64,000 bases of DNA from NCBI GenBank assembly GCA_934101595.1, contig CAKORR010000004.1:1-64000 (forward strand), given 5' to 3'. Position numbers and translations under genes: made by a program. The stretch comes from an uncultured Bacilli bacterium (GTDB taxonomy: Bacteria > Bacillota_I > Bacilli_A > RF39 > UBA660). Below are positions 33,991-42,132 of the stretch, piece by piece. Each line of letters begins with the position of its first letter. Positions within the stretch are counted from its first letter, which is position 1. Under the pieces are notes generated by a model, which had not been told where the DNA came from, searched no databases, and saw nothing but the letters and a program-made list of their open reading frames with translations.

Positions 33991-34682
33991 TGAGTTATTG
34001 CGTTAATTGTGGAGTTAAATTAAAACAATCTGAAAAAGTTTGTCCTTTGTGTAATACAAAAGTAATAAATCCCAATAACTTAAAAGATAAGTTTACTCCG
34101 GCATATAGCCAAGTAGTTGAAAAACATAAAGGAATAAATAAAAAATACTTGTGTGAGTTAATAACAGTTGTATTAATATGTGCAGCCATTATTACAGTTT
34201 TATGTGATTTGATATTTACAGGAAATATTACATGGAGTATTTATGTAATTGTATCTATTTTGTTTTTGGATTCTAAACTATCATTTATATTATTTAAAAA
34301 TAAATTTATTCCATTATTAATTGATTTATTTACAACTGAAACATTAATATATGTAATAGCTTATTTAAATAACGGATTACATTGGTTTTATTATTTAGTT
34401 TGTCCATTTATATTTATAATTTGGATTTATATCGTACTTTGTGCATTTGTATTAAGTAAGAAAAAATTTAATTTATTAAGAAGATTCTCTGTTGCATTCT
34501 CATTTATATCAGTAATTCTTTTAACAATAGAGATGTGTGTTGATATGTTTAAATATGAGAAAATTATTATTAATTGGTCAATATATGCTGTATTACCAAT
34601 AACAATTATAGGACTAATTTTATTTATAATTTCTTATAATAGAAAATTAATGGACGAAATAAAACAAAGGATATTTATTTAG
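33987..34682 (+). CDS. Zinc-ribbon membrane protein (DUF6320-like)
   Basis: 231 residues. The N-terminal double CxxC zinc ribbon is CVNCGVKLKQSEKVCPLCN, followed by about six membrane helices. The overlap with the acyltransferase gene (ATGATGA) points to joint function, perhaps lipid or cell-envelope acylation. Its own ribosome site (GGAGG) lies in the 3' end of that gene. Start ATG 33987 or 33990 cannot be told apart. Confidence 0.7.
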   Translation: MMSYCVNCGVKLKQSEKVCPLCNTKVINPNNLKDKFTPAYSQVVEKHKGINKKYLCELITVVLICAAIITVLCDLIFTGNITWSIYVIVSILFLDSKLSFILFKNKFIPLLIDLFTTETLIYVIAYLNNGLHWFYYLVCPFIFIIWIYIVLCAFVLSKKKFNLLRRFSVAFSFISVILLTIEMCVDMFKYEKIIINWSIYAVLPITIIGLILFIISYNRKLMDEIKQRIFI

Positions 34683-34696
34683 AAAGAGGTGTAAAT

Positions 34697-36163
34697 ATGT
34701 GGAATAAGTATAAAAAATATATATTAATCGTGTTTTTAAGTATATTATTATTAATAATTATTGATATATCACAAGCACTCATATTTCAAAATAGTCCAGT
34801 ATTGAATATAAGAGAACGCTTTGATGGAGGGACACTTTATTATAAAGATAAAGGACTAATTACCTATACTTATAATTGCATAGGTGAAAAAAGAAAAACA
34901 GTTTTAAAATGGGAAAAATATTCTTGTCCTTTAAAAGAAACGACTTTTGAAATAATAGATGAAAGTAAGAATATTAAAAATTTTACATGTGCTGAAGCTC
35001 TAGAGGAAATATACAGAGATGATGAATATATTTATTTTTTAAGTTGTATGAAAAGTGAATACATAAAAGTAAATTATAGTCCAAATCATTTTAGTGAAAA
35101 TATTACAACTGCTTTAAAAGAAGGAAAAGTTAAAATATCAGATTTAGATATATTTAAAATAGATTATATTAAAAAAGAAATAAGTAAAGAACAACTTGAA
35201 AAAGAACAACAAGTTACAGATAATAAAGAAGAAAATAAAAAAGAAGAGCAATCAAAAAAAGAAGAAGCAAATAAAAAGGATAATAAAACTAATAACGATA
35301 AAAATAATTCAAATCAAAACAATAGTGTAAATAACAATAAAAATAACATTAATAATAATAAAAGTAATGGCCAAAATGGTGGAACAACAAAACCAAAACC
35401 AGAGGGAAACAAACCTAATCCTCCAAAAGAGCCAGAACCAATACCAGAACCAAAAACACAAGCCAAAATAAATGACGAATACAGAAAAAAATTAGAAAAT
35501 AAATATTTAGTTAAAATCGTATATAAGGATGAGAATGGAAATTACTTAATTGGTGGATCTATAAATACTGAAAAACTATATGATGATAATGAGATAAATA
35601 AGTATTTGAAAGAAGTTGAATCTACGTTAAAAAAATACCCAAATGGTTTCTTTAAAGAAATGAAAGATAATAATGTATCTCTTAGAATCTATATGGTAAA
35701 TAAAATAGATGGTGGTCATTCTGGAATGACAGATGGAAGAAATCAAAGTAATATTACAGTAACTATCGCAACTGGTACTAATTTATTTGAATATACCCTT
35801 CATCATGAGTTAATGCACTATATAGATATTTATATGAGGCAAAAAGATCCAACATTAAACTTAGCAGAAATAATGAAATCCTATAATCCAGAAGGATTTA
35901 GTTATGGCTCTGATGATAGTACCTATGATTATAATTTTTCAAATCCAAATGATGCCTATTTCTTATCTTCTTATTCAAGGAAAAGTTATTTAGAAGATAG
36001 AGCAGTTTTGTTTTCGGATATGATGGCTAGAACATCAACAAGGCCATATTATAATGATGGCACTCCACTAAATAAAAAAGCAAAATTAATAAATGATCAA
36101 CTTCATAAATATTATAATTGTGTATCAAAATCATCAAAAGAACATTGGGAAAGGTTTATTTAA
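34697..36163 (+). CDS. Secreted/membrane-anchored zinc metallopeptidase
   Basis: 488 residues: N-terminal membrane anchor (about 9-30), an extracytoplasmic region with paired Cys (TYNCIGEK, KYSCPLKE), a low-complexity Lys/Asn linker (about 170-235), a Pro-Glu linker, and a C-terminal zincin domain with HELMH at residues 370-374 and a likely third ligand Glu in YLEDRAVLFSD about 60 residues later. This is the HExxH gluzincin pattern. It probably cleaves surface or host proteins or processes the cell envelope. It follows the DUF6320 gene by 14 bases. Confidence 0.75.
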   Translation: MWNKYKKYILIVFLSILLLIIIDISQALIFQNSPVLNIRERFDGGTLYYKDKGLITYTYNCIGEKRKTVLKWEKYSCPLKETTFEIIDESKNIKNFTCAEALEEIYRDDEYIYFLSCMKSEYIKVNYSPNHFSENITTALKEGKVKISDLDIFKIDYIKKEISKEQLEKEQQVTDNKEENKKEEQSKKEEANKKDNKTNNDKNNSNQNNSVNNNKNNINNNKSNGQNGGTTKPKPEGNKPNPPKEPEPIPEPKTQAKINDEYRKKLENKYLVKIVYKDENGNYLIGGSINTEKLYDDNEINKYLKEVESTLKKYPNGFFKEMKDNNVSLRIYMVNKIDGGHSGMTDGRNQSNITVTIATGTNLFEYTLHHELMHYIDIYMRQKDPTLNLAEIMKSYNPEGFSYGSDDSTYDYNFSNPNDAYFLSSYSRKSYLEDRAVLFSDMMARTSTRPYYNDGTPLNKKAKLINDQLHKYYNCVSKSSKEHWERFI

Positions 36164-36173
36164 AGAAAGTAAC

Positions 36174-36455
36174 GTGAATATTCAAAAAAACAAAAAAGCT
36201 GAAGAAAGCATTGTTGATGGAGAAGGGATAAGAACTGTTATATGGATGCAAGGTTGACCTCATCATTGTAAAGGATGCCATAATAAAGAAACAAATTTAA
36301 AAGAATTACTTTTAAATATAGATGTATTAGTAGATGGACCGTTTATACTAGAATTGAAAAGTTATGATGTTCTGTTTAGAGGTTCTAGTAATCAATGAAT
36401 TATAGATTCTAAAAAAAGTATAATAGAAAACAAGGTATGTGAGATTCAAAAATAG
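36174..36455 (+). pseudogene. nrdG-like radical SAM activase with two in-frame TGAs and an internal deletion
   Basis: A 94-codon frame reads SIVDGEGIRTVIWMQG, TGA, PHHCKGCHNKETN, then LLNIDVLVDGPFI, YDVLFRGSSNQ, TGA, IIDSKKSI. This is the anaerobic ribonucleotide-reductase activating enzyme, or a close relative. The first TGA sits exactly where the first Cys of the CX3CX2C iron-sulfur motif belongs; the second replaces the Arg usual after SSNQ. Residues between the cluster and DVLVDGPF (about 50) are missing. Two different amino acids are replaced, so this is decay rather than recoding. Confidence 0.8.
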
Positions 36456-36497
36456 GTTTTAATATGTCTTGTTATTTTAAATATAGGATGGTGGAAA

Positions 36498-37145
36498 ATG
36501 AAAAAAATTGGAAAAGAAAATATAAAAGAGAGTATAAGTATTTTATTAAAAGGAATATATGCTGGAATAATGATAGGAATTGGAGGAACAATTTATTTAA
36601 GTGTTTCAAACCAAGTAGTTGGAGCTATACTTTTTGCAATAGGGCTTCTTACAATATGTGTTTACAAAATGAACTTATATACAGGAATGATAGGTTATAT
36701 ATTAGAAAATAAATTAGGGTATTTAAAAACTCTTATATTTACTTTGTTAGGTAATTTATTAGGAACAATCATTACAGCATTATTGATACTAAATACAAGA
36801 ATTGCTAATATAAGTATTAGAGCAAGAGAAATGGCTATAATTAAAATTAATGATAATTATTTAAGTATATTCATATTATCCGTATTTTGTGGAATTCTTA
36901 TGTATATAGCAGTTAATAATTTTAAAAAAGGAGAAGATTCTATAATAAAATATTTATCTATATTTATATGTGTAGTAGTATTTATTTTGTGTGGATTTGA
37001 ACACTGTATTGCTAATATGTACTATATTTCATTAGCAAAAGCTTGGTCATTTAAATCTGCAATATCAATGCTGTTTATGATTTTAGGTAATAGTTTTGGA
37101 GCAATTATTATGTCATTTTTTAATAATAAAATCAAAATCAAATAG
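36498..37145 (+). CDS. Formate/nitrite transporter (FNT) family channel
   Basis: 215 residues with six membrane helices. Motifs of the pentameric FNT channels: KGIYAGIMIGIGGTIY, LYTGMIGYI, NLLGTIITA, and CGFEHCIANMYYI, where the central His of the pore is kept. Members carry formate, nitrite, hydrosulfide or lactate across the membrane. The neighbouring nrdG fragment suggests that anaerobic metabolism genes came in with the island. Confidence 0.85.
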   Translation: MKKIGKENIKESISILLKGIYAGIMIGIGGTIYLSVSNQVVGAILFAIGLLTICVYKMNLYTGMIGYILENKLGYLKTLIFTLLGNLLGTIITALLILNTRIANISIRAREMAIIKINDNYLSIFILSVFCGILMYIAVNNFKKGEDSIIKYLSIFICVVVFILCGFEHCIANMYYISLAKAWSFKSAISMLFMILGNSFGAIIMSFFNNKIKIK

Positions 37146-37225
37146 TAAATAAAATTTTTAAAAAATTATAAGAAAGTGTAAAAAGCTTTGCATAAAGATA
37201 CCAATCTATGGTAATAAGATTTTTT

Positions 37226-37254
37226 TGAGATTGATAAAAATCAATCTCTTTTTT
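37226..37254 (+). terminator. Rho-independent terminator
   Basis: GAGATTGAT and ATCAATCTC around AAAA followed by six T, after the channel gene. Confidence 0.8.
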
Positions 37255-37266
37255 GTTTGAAGAAAA

Positions 37267-37482
37267 CCCCCAGATAGTCTGGGGGGTTCGATAAAGCTTT
37301 AGCGTTAAATTAAAAAATAAAACTCCTTCTAATATATTGTTGTTTCTTGCGGTCGCAACAAATATTATATTAGAAGAAGGACATTTATAATGAAAGAAAT
37401 CAAAATAAATGATATAAAAAGTTTAGCACATACAACCTGGAATTGCAAATATCATATTGTATTTTATTACTTAAAGAACTAA
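37267..37482 (+). mobile_element. IS200/IS605-type remnant (left end and tnpA start)
   Basis: The hairpin CCCCCAGA/TCTGGGGG at 37267-37285 resembles an IS200 left-end structure. A second long hairpin at about 37324-37381 pairs CCTTCTAATATA with TATTAGAAGAAGG and hides the ribosome site GAAGGA, as known for IS200 tnpA control. The frame from 37390 encodes SLAHTTWNCKYHIVF, the start of Y1 transposase TnpA, but stops after 30 residues. The remainder of the element is absent. Confidence 0.75.
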
Positions 37483-37608
37483 ATGCAACTTTTAAAAAAT
37501 TACTATATTAACTTGCATTTACCTTTTTGAGTAATAAAATTTTTAAAAATATATTTTGAATTTAAAAATAATATGCTATTATTAATATACGGAGGGGGTA
37601 GTTAATTT

Positions 37609-38004
37609 ATGAATCACAGTAGAGATAGATTAGAAGAAGATAACATAGTTGTAGCGATTGTTTTAAATAAATTATTGAAAAAAGTTAATTCAAAAATTAT
37701 AGAAACGTTTGGATTTAAATCTAGTAGATAAATTTAGAATTGATGAAAATTTGTTAAGCAGAAGAGTTTCTGATTTATCATTAGGTTATTTAATATGTGA
37801 TGTGGAGTTTTTTGCTGAAAATGAAACTCATACTTATTCTTTGGTCAAATGTTTGAGGGCAATATAACTAGTGATGATGAAGTTATGACATATCATAAAT
37901 GTCAAGAATATATAGAAGAATTAATTAAAATAACAACTAAAGATAATAAAACTGCTTGGGTATGCACATTGCGTGGATATATATATGATAAAGAAGATCT
38001 TTAA
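37609..38004 (+). pseudogene. Decayed gene of unknown function
   Basis: Behind a strong ribosome site (GGAGGGGG) a 40-codon frame (MNHSRDRLEEDNIVV...) ends at TAG/TAA. The minus or plus frames then continue for about 45 and 45 codons (DKFRIDENLLSRRVSDLSLG; MFEGNITSDDEVMTYHKC), ending with YIYDKEDL. The pieces look like one protein of about 130 residues broken by two frameshifts. No family recognised. Confidence 0.45.
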
Positions 38005-38024
38005 GAAAACTTTAAAAGGAAATA

Positions 38025-39053
38025 ATGGTGAACTATATGAAGAATATTTATATAATAACGGGAGCTAATGGCTTTCTTGGAAATAATATTGTAAGATTAC
38101 TTGAAAAAGATGATAAGAACGAAATAAGAGCATTAATTCTACCCAATGATAAAACAGATGCTCTAAAAGGGCTTAAATGCAAAAAATTCTATGGTGATGT
38201 AACGAAACTAGAAACATTAGAAGATATATTTAATATAGATCAAAAGATTAAAGAAAAAGCGAATATTTATGTTATTCATTGTGCTTCAATAGTATACATT
38301 GATAGTAAATATAACGAAAGAGTATATCAAGTTAATGTACAAGGAACTAAAAACATTATTCAAAAAACCAAAGAAATAAAAGCTAAACTAATTTATGTTA
38401 GTAGTGTACATGCAATAGAAGAAAAACCAAATCATGAGGTAATGGATGAAAATGCAAGTTTTGATCCAGATAAAATTGTTGGTTTATATGCAAAGACTAA
38501 AGCTGAGACGACAAAGTATGTGTTTAATGAAGCAAGAAACAATAATTTAAATGCTTGTGTTGTCTTTCCATCAGGACTTCTAGGGGTAAATGATTTTACC
38601 AATACAAATATGACAGTTTTAATAAAAAAGATCCTAAATGAAAAAGTTCCTTCGGTTACCGAAGGTGGATATGACTTTGTTGATGTAAGAGATGTCGCTA
38701 AAGGTATTATTAATGCTTGTACTAAAGGTAAAAAAGGAGAAGGATATATTTTATCAGGCGAATATGTAACCATTAAAAAAATAGCTGATTTGATATGTGA
38801 GTATGGTGCTATAAGACCAATAACAAAAGTTGTTTCAATAAATATGGTTAAAAATATTGCTCCCTTATTTGAACTATATTATAGACTTAGAAAAAAAACA
38901 CCGTTATTTACTAAATATTCATTGTATACATTAAAGGCCAATGCTAACTTTACAAATGCTAAAGCAAAAAAGGATTTAGATTATCAAACAAGAAATATTA
39001 AATATACAATTAAAGATTTAGTTAATGAAATAAAAAATAATAATAATTTATAA
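38025..39053 (+). CDS. NAD-dependent epimerase/dehydratase
   Basis: 342 residues of the extended short-chain dehydrogenase family. The Rossmann motif is TGANGFLGNNIVRLL, the catalytic Ser lies in YVSSVHAI, and YxxxK is YAKTK; FVDVRDVAKGII follows. It resembles dihydroflavonol-4-reductase/sterol-type epimerases; the substrate is unknown. AAAGGAAA precedes the start. It is followed by a membrane protein after 35 bases. Confidence 0.85.
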   Translation: MVNYMKNIYIITGANGFLGNNIVRLLEKDDKNEIRALILPNDKTDALKGLKCKKFYGDVTKLETLEDIFNIDQKIKEKANIYVIHCASIVYIDSKYNERVYQVNVQGTKNIIQKTKEIKAKLIYVSSVHAIEEKPNHEVMDENASFDPDKIVGLYAKTKAETTKYVFNEARNNNLNACVVFPSGLLGVNDFTNTNMTVLIKKILNEKVPSVTEGGYDFVDVRDVAKGIINACTKGKKGEGYILSGEYVTIKKIADLICEYGAIRPITKVVSINMVKNIAPLFELYYRLRKKTPLFTKYSLYTLKANANFTNAKAKKDLDYQTRNIKYTIKDLVNEIKNNNNL

Positions 39054-39088
39054 AATAAGGATATTCCTGTAATTGGTAGGAGAATGAT

Positions 39089-39628
39089 ATGAAAGACAAA
39101 TTAAAAATACTTGCAATGATAATATTTGGAATTATAATAGGTGTTTTTTCAAAATATAGTGATACATCCGGTAAAACTTTTTCTCATTATTTTGGAATAT
39201 TATCTTCTGGTATATTCTTTTGGTTTTTCATTGCTACTTTGATTTTATGTTTATCAAAAACAAGAAAGTTATTTAATTTATATTACTTATCATTTATGGG
39301 ATCAATGCTTGTATCATACTATTTATATTCAAAGTATGTAATAGGTTATTATTATTCAAAAATAGTATGGTTTTGGATTATAATGTTATTTATAACAGCG
39401 ATAATTGGAAATATATTTTACAAAGTGAGAAATACAAAATTATTTAGATTTCTATTTATTATTGGCTCTATTGTATTAATTATATATGATGGTATAAAAT
39501 TATATGGTTTTGGGAACGGAACATTTATAATAGAAATAATTTTATCCATAATTGGTTATATAATAATAAATAAAGAATCTAATAAAAAAATAGAGATGGA
39601 AATGAAAATAATGAAAGTGGTTTTTTAA
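39089..39628 (+). CDS. Polytopic membrane protein of unknown function
   Basis: 179 residues with about five to six membrane helices (LKILAMIIFGIIIGVF, IFFWFFIATLILCL, IVWFWIIMLFITAIIG, LFIIGSIVLIIYD) and a charged C-terminus. The last codons run to the very edge of the duplicated flank at 39625, so the C-terminus may be truncated or altered by the insertion. Confidence 0.6.
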   Translation: MKDKLKILAMIIFGIIIGVFSKYSDTSGKTFSHYFGILSSGIFFWFFIATLILCLSKTRKLFNLYYLSFMGSMLVSYYLYSKYVIGYYYSKIVWFWIIMLFITAIIGNIFYKVRNTKLFRFLFIIGSIVLIIYDGIKLYGFGNGTFIIEIILSIIGYIIINKESNKKIEMEMKIMKVVF

Positions 39629-39800
39629 AAAATTGAAATGATTGAGTCTTTAAAAAGTGTTGAGTAACTAAAAAAATACCTCTTCATAATATATTTATGA
39701 GGAGGTTTTTTATTATTATAATTATAATTGGAATATTAATACCTTTTGTTGGAACCTCATTAGGAGCTTTCACTGTATTTTTCTTAAAAAATAAAATTAA
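39625..39800 (+). repeat. Right flank duplication of the island
   Basis: FKKIEMIESLKSVE codons, stop, terminator and ZIP gene start, matching 30049-30165. In the left copy the codons are part of the permease gene; here they have no upstream gene, showing that the permease end was duplicated by the event that brought in the island. Confidence 0.8.
39679..39711 (+). terminator. Terminator overlapping the ZIP gene start
   Basis: CCTCTTCATAA and TTATGAGGAGG followed by six T. The ATG proposed for the ZIP gene (39697) and its GGAGG lie in the right arm. Confidence 0.55.
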
Positions 39801-40443
39801 TAAAAGAATAGAAAATCTATTACTAGGATTTTCAGCGGGAGTTATGCTTGCGGCATCATTGTTTTCTTTATTAATACCATCTATAGAGCAAGCTCATAGT
39901 TATGGAAAATTAGAATTTATACCAGCGGCAGTTGGCTTTTTACTAGGAATGGCTTTCTTAATAATCGTTGATATATTTGAAAACAAAGATAATACTAAAA
40001 GTAAATTATCATTTGCTGTTACTTTACATAATGTGCCGGAAGGAATGGCAGTAGGTGTAGCATTTGCAAGCTTATTAGTTTCAAATAGTGCTCTAAATGT
40101 AGCATCGGCGATGGCGTTGTCAATTGGAATAGCTATTCAAAATTTTCCAGAAGGGGCAATAATTTCGCTTCCTAAAAAAGCTCAAGGGGAAACAAAATTA
40201 AAATCATTTAAAGCTGGTGTTTTATCGGGCATTGTTGAGCCTATTGCTGCACTTATTACAATACTACTTATTAATATCATTGTACCAATTCTTCCTTATT
40301 TATTATCGTTTGCGGCTGGTTCAATGATTTATGTAGTGGTAAGTGAACTTATTCCTAATGGCGAAGACAAAAGGATAATAAATAATATAGGCATAACAAT
40401 AGGGTTTGTTATTATGATGATTTTAGATGTCTTACTTGGTTAA
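39697..40443 (+). CDS. ZIP-family metal transporter
   Basis: 248 residues, eight membrane helices. Metal-binding motifs are HNVPEGMAVGVAF in helix 4 and NFPEGAIISLP in helix 5, as in bacterial ZIP zinc/iron importers. The N-terminus is uncertain: ATG 39697 lies inside a terminator hairpin and has no ribosome site before it, while GGAGG at 39701-39705 would suit a start at ATT or nearby (39712 onwards, IIIIIIGILIPFVG). A 5' fragment of the same gene is duplicated at 30124. Confidence 0.88.
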   Translation: MRRFFIIIIIIGILIPFVGTSLGAFTVFFLKNKINKRIENLLLGFSAGVMLAASLFSLLIPSIEQAHSYGKLEFIPAAVGFLLGMAFLIIVDIFENKDNTKSKLSFAVTLHNVPEGMAVGVAFASLLVSNSALNVASAMALSIGIAIQNFPEGAIISLPKKAQGETKLKSFKAGVLSGIVEPIAALITILLINIIVPILPYLLSFAAGSMIYVVVSELIPNGEDKRIINNIGITIGFVIMMILDVLLG

Positions 40444-40539
40444 GACATTTTTTTCTTTACACATAAAAGTAAACTAATACGATATTTTTGTTGTGGTGTA
40501 TATAATAATTAAAGATAATAAAGATAGAGAGAGGTTTAT

Positions 40540-42024
40540 ATGAATAATTTAAAAATATTTTTATTATCTTTTGTATTGCTACTTCCTGGATATGTAAATG
40601 CTTTAGAAAAGGAGCTTATAACAATTAAAGGTATATTACCTAAAAGTGTTATACTAGATGAAACGGATCATGATAAATTAATTATAATGGGTGATGAATA
40701 CGAATGTAATTTAAAGGGTACAAAATGTAATCTTTATTCATTAAGTATTAAGAATTTCGAAAGCGGCTTAAAAAAACTAAATGAATATAGAACAAATTTA
40801 TCAAATAAAGATTATTGTACTTTAAAAAATGATAGTTCTTCCGGCTTACGAGTTCATTGTGTAAAAAGATATGGCCACGAATTAGACGAGAGTTCGTTAA
40901 TTATCGAAAAAGATACTAAATTTAAAGATGTTAATTGTTATAGTGGTTATTACAACGGTAATACTTTTTATGATATTTGTGAGGTTGAAACTGAGGATGG
41001 CAAAGTAGGGGTAATAGATTCTGGTTATAATGAAAATGATGATCGCTATATAATCAAACCTGATTCCAACAATAAAATATATGAAGAAAACGATAATAGA
41101 AATATGCCAATTATAAAAATTGGCGATAAATATTATGTTGTTTCTGGTAATAGAAAGGCTTTAGAATATACTAATAAAAAATATGACATCAAAGATATTC
41201 GACTATCTTCTTATACTAGTAATTCTAATAATTATATATATTATTCAAAAGATTCTCAAAAAGAAAGCGCAGTTATTTTTAATAACGAAAAAGAACTATT
41301 TACGACTGAAATAGGTGAGTTTGAAGTAGATTCCCTTCTTGCCGGATCATACTCATTAAATGATAAAATGTTTTATTGGCGGTATGCTACTTCAAGGATA
41401 ACGGGACCCGCTCCAGTATACTTATACGATAGTGATAAAAAACAGTTGAGTAGCAAAATAGCTTATTCAATTGATAATAAAATGCTTATATATGATGATT
41501 ATGATAAACTTATAGCAACGGATGGAAATAACATTTTGTTTGAACATAAATACAACTCATCTATATTTAGCTTTTATGGAATTTATGATAGCCCAAGTGA
41601 TACTTATATATTATATAACTATTCTTACAATGACACTATAGCTCATGAAGAAGATGAAGAAAAAAACGCTGAAATATTAATATGGAGAGACAAAGTTAAT
41701 AATGGTAAGGATCCAGAAAAACCTGAAGAACCTGAAAAACCAGAAACTCCAGATAAACCAGAAGTGCCGGAAACGCCAGAAAAACCCGAGACACCAGAAA
41801 AACCAGCCGAAGAAACTCCTGAGCATAAATGCGAAATAGTTGATGGAGTATATTATGATCCTAAAGGAAATAAAGTAAGCAAAAAGGATTATTTAAGTTA
41901 CTGTGGTGCTGTAGATCAAGTACATAGTGGTTATGCAATCTCAATTATTTCTATGATAGTTTTAGGTTTAATCGGATTAATTCTTTATAAGCAAAAAGGA
42001 AAGAATGTATTTAGGAAAATTTAA
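40540..42024 (+). CDS. Surface protein with C-terminal anchor module (1)
   Basis: 494 residues. It has a signal peptide (about 1-22, ending YVNA), a beta-rich, Cys-containing ectodomain (EYECNLKGTKCNLY, DYCTLK...VHCVK), a Pro-Glu-Lys repeat linker (about 390-430), then a module of about 70 residues (EHKCEIVDGVYYDPKGNKVS, DYLSYCGAVD), VHSGYA, a membrane helix and KQKGKNVFRKI. The module is shared nearly unchanged with the next gene. Its position before a hydrophobic helix and basic tail mimics a sortase-type sorting signal without LPxTG. Confidence 0.8.
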   Translation: MNNLKIFLLSFVLLLPGYVNALEKELITIKGILPKSVILDETDHDKLIIMGDEYECNLKGTKCNLYSLSIKNFESGLKKLNEYRTNLSNKDYCTLKNDSSSGLRVHCVKRYGHELDESSLIIEKDTKFKDVNCYSGYYNGNTFYDICEVETEDGKVGVIDSGYNENDDRYIIKPDSNNKIYEENDNRNMPIIKIGDKYYVVSGNRKALEYTNKKYDIKDIRLSSYTSNSNNYIYYSKDSQKESAVIFNNEKELFTTEIGEFEVDSLLAGSYSLNDKMFYWRYATSRITGPAPVYLYDSDKKQLSSKIAYSIDNKMLIYDDYDKLIATDGNNILFEHKYNSSIFSFYGIYDSPSDTYILYNYSYNDTIAHEEDEEKNAEILIWRDKVNNGKDPEKPEEPEKPETPDKPEVPETPEKPETPEKPAEETPEHKCEIVDGVYYDPKGNKVSKKDYLSYCGAVDQVHSGYAISIISMIVLGLIGLILYKQKGKNVFRKI

Positions 42025-42083
42025 GAGCGTGTAAATTAATTTACGCTTTTGACGTAAACATATGCGAAATCATATGTTTTCTT

Positions 42084-42112
42084 TTGACAGTTGATTGTAT
42101 TTTCTTTACACT
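42084..42112 (+). promoter_or_regulatory. Sigma-A-type promoter
   Basis: TTGACA at 42084-42089, 17-base spacer, TACACT at 42107-42112, ahead of the second surface-protein gene. Confidence 0.7.
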
Positions 42113-42132
42113 GAAAATAGAGAGAGGTTTAT

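Larger units (their letters stand above)
30140..39630. mobile_element. Genomic island inserted between permease and ZIP genes
   Basis: About 9.5 kb flanked by duplicated chromosomal sequence. It holds IS remnants, several pseudogenes and a set of membrane, secreted and metabolic genes. No integrase or recombinase is present inside, so the duplication of flanks suggests entry by homologous recombination or by a rearrangement rather than by a site-specific element. Confidence 0.65.

Noticed and set aside
36174..36455. UGA read as an amino acid (alternative code) in this genome
   Set aside because: UGA ends several intact genes at sensible overlaps (for example 4877, 11385, 23474, 33990), and the two UGAs in the nrdG frame stand for different residues (Cys and Arg).
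36464..36712. A Lys/Arg/Asn-rich 82-codon frame overlapping the FNT channel gene
   Set aside because: It is an out-of-frame shadow of a clear membrane channel, with no independent ribosome site or similarity.
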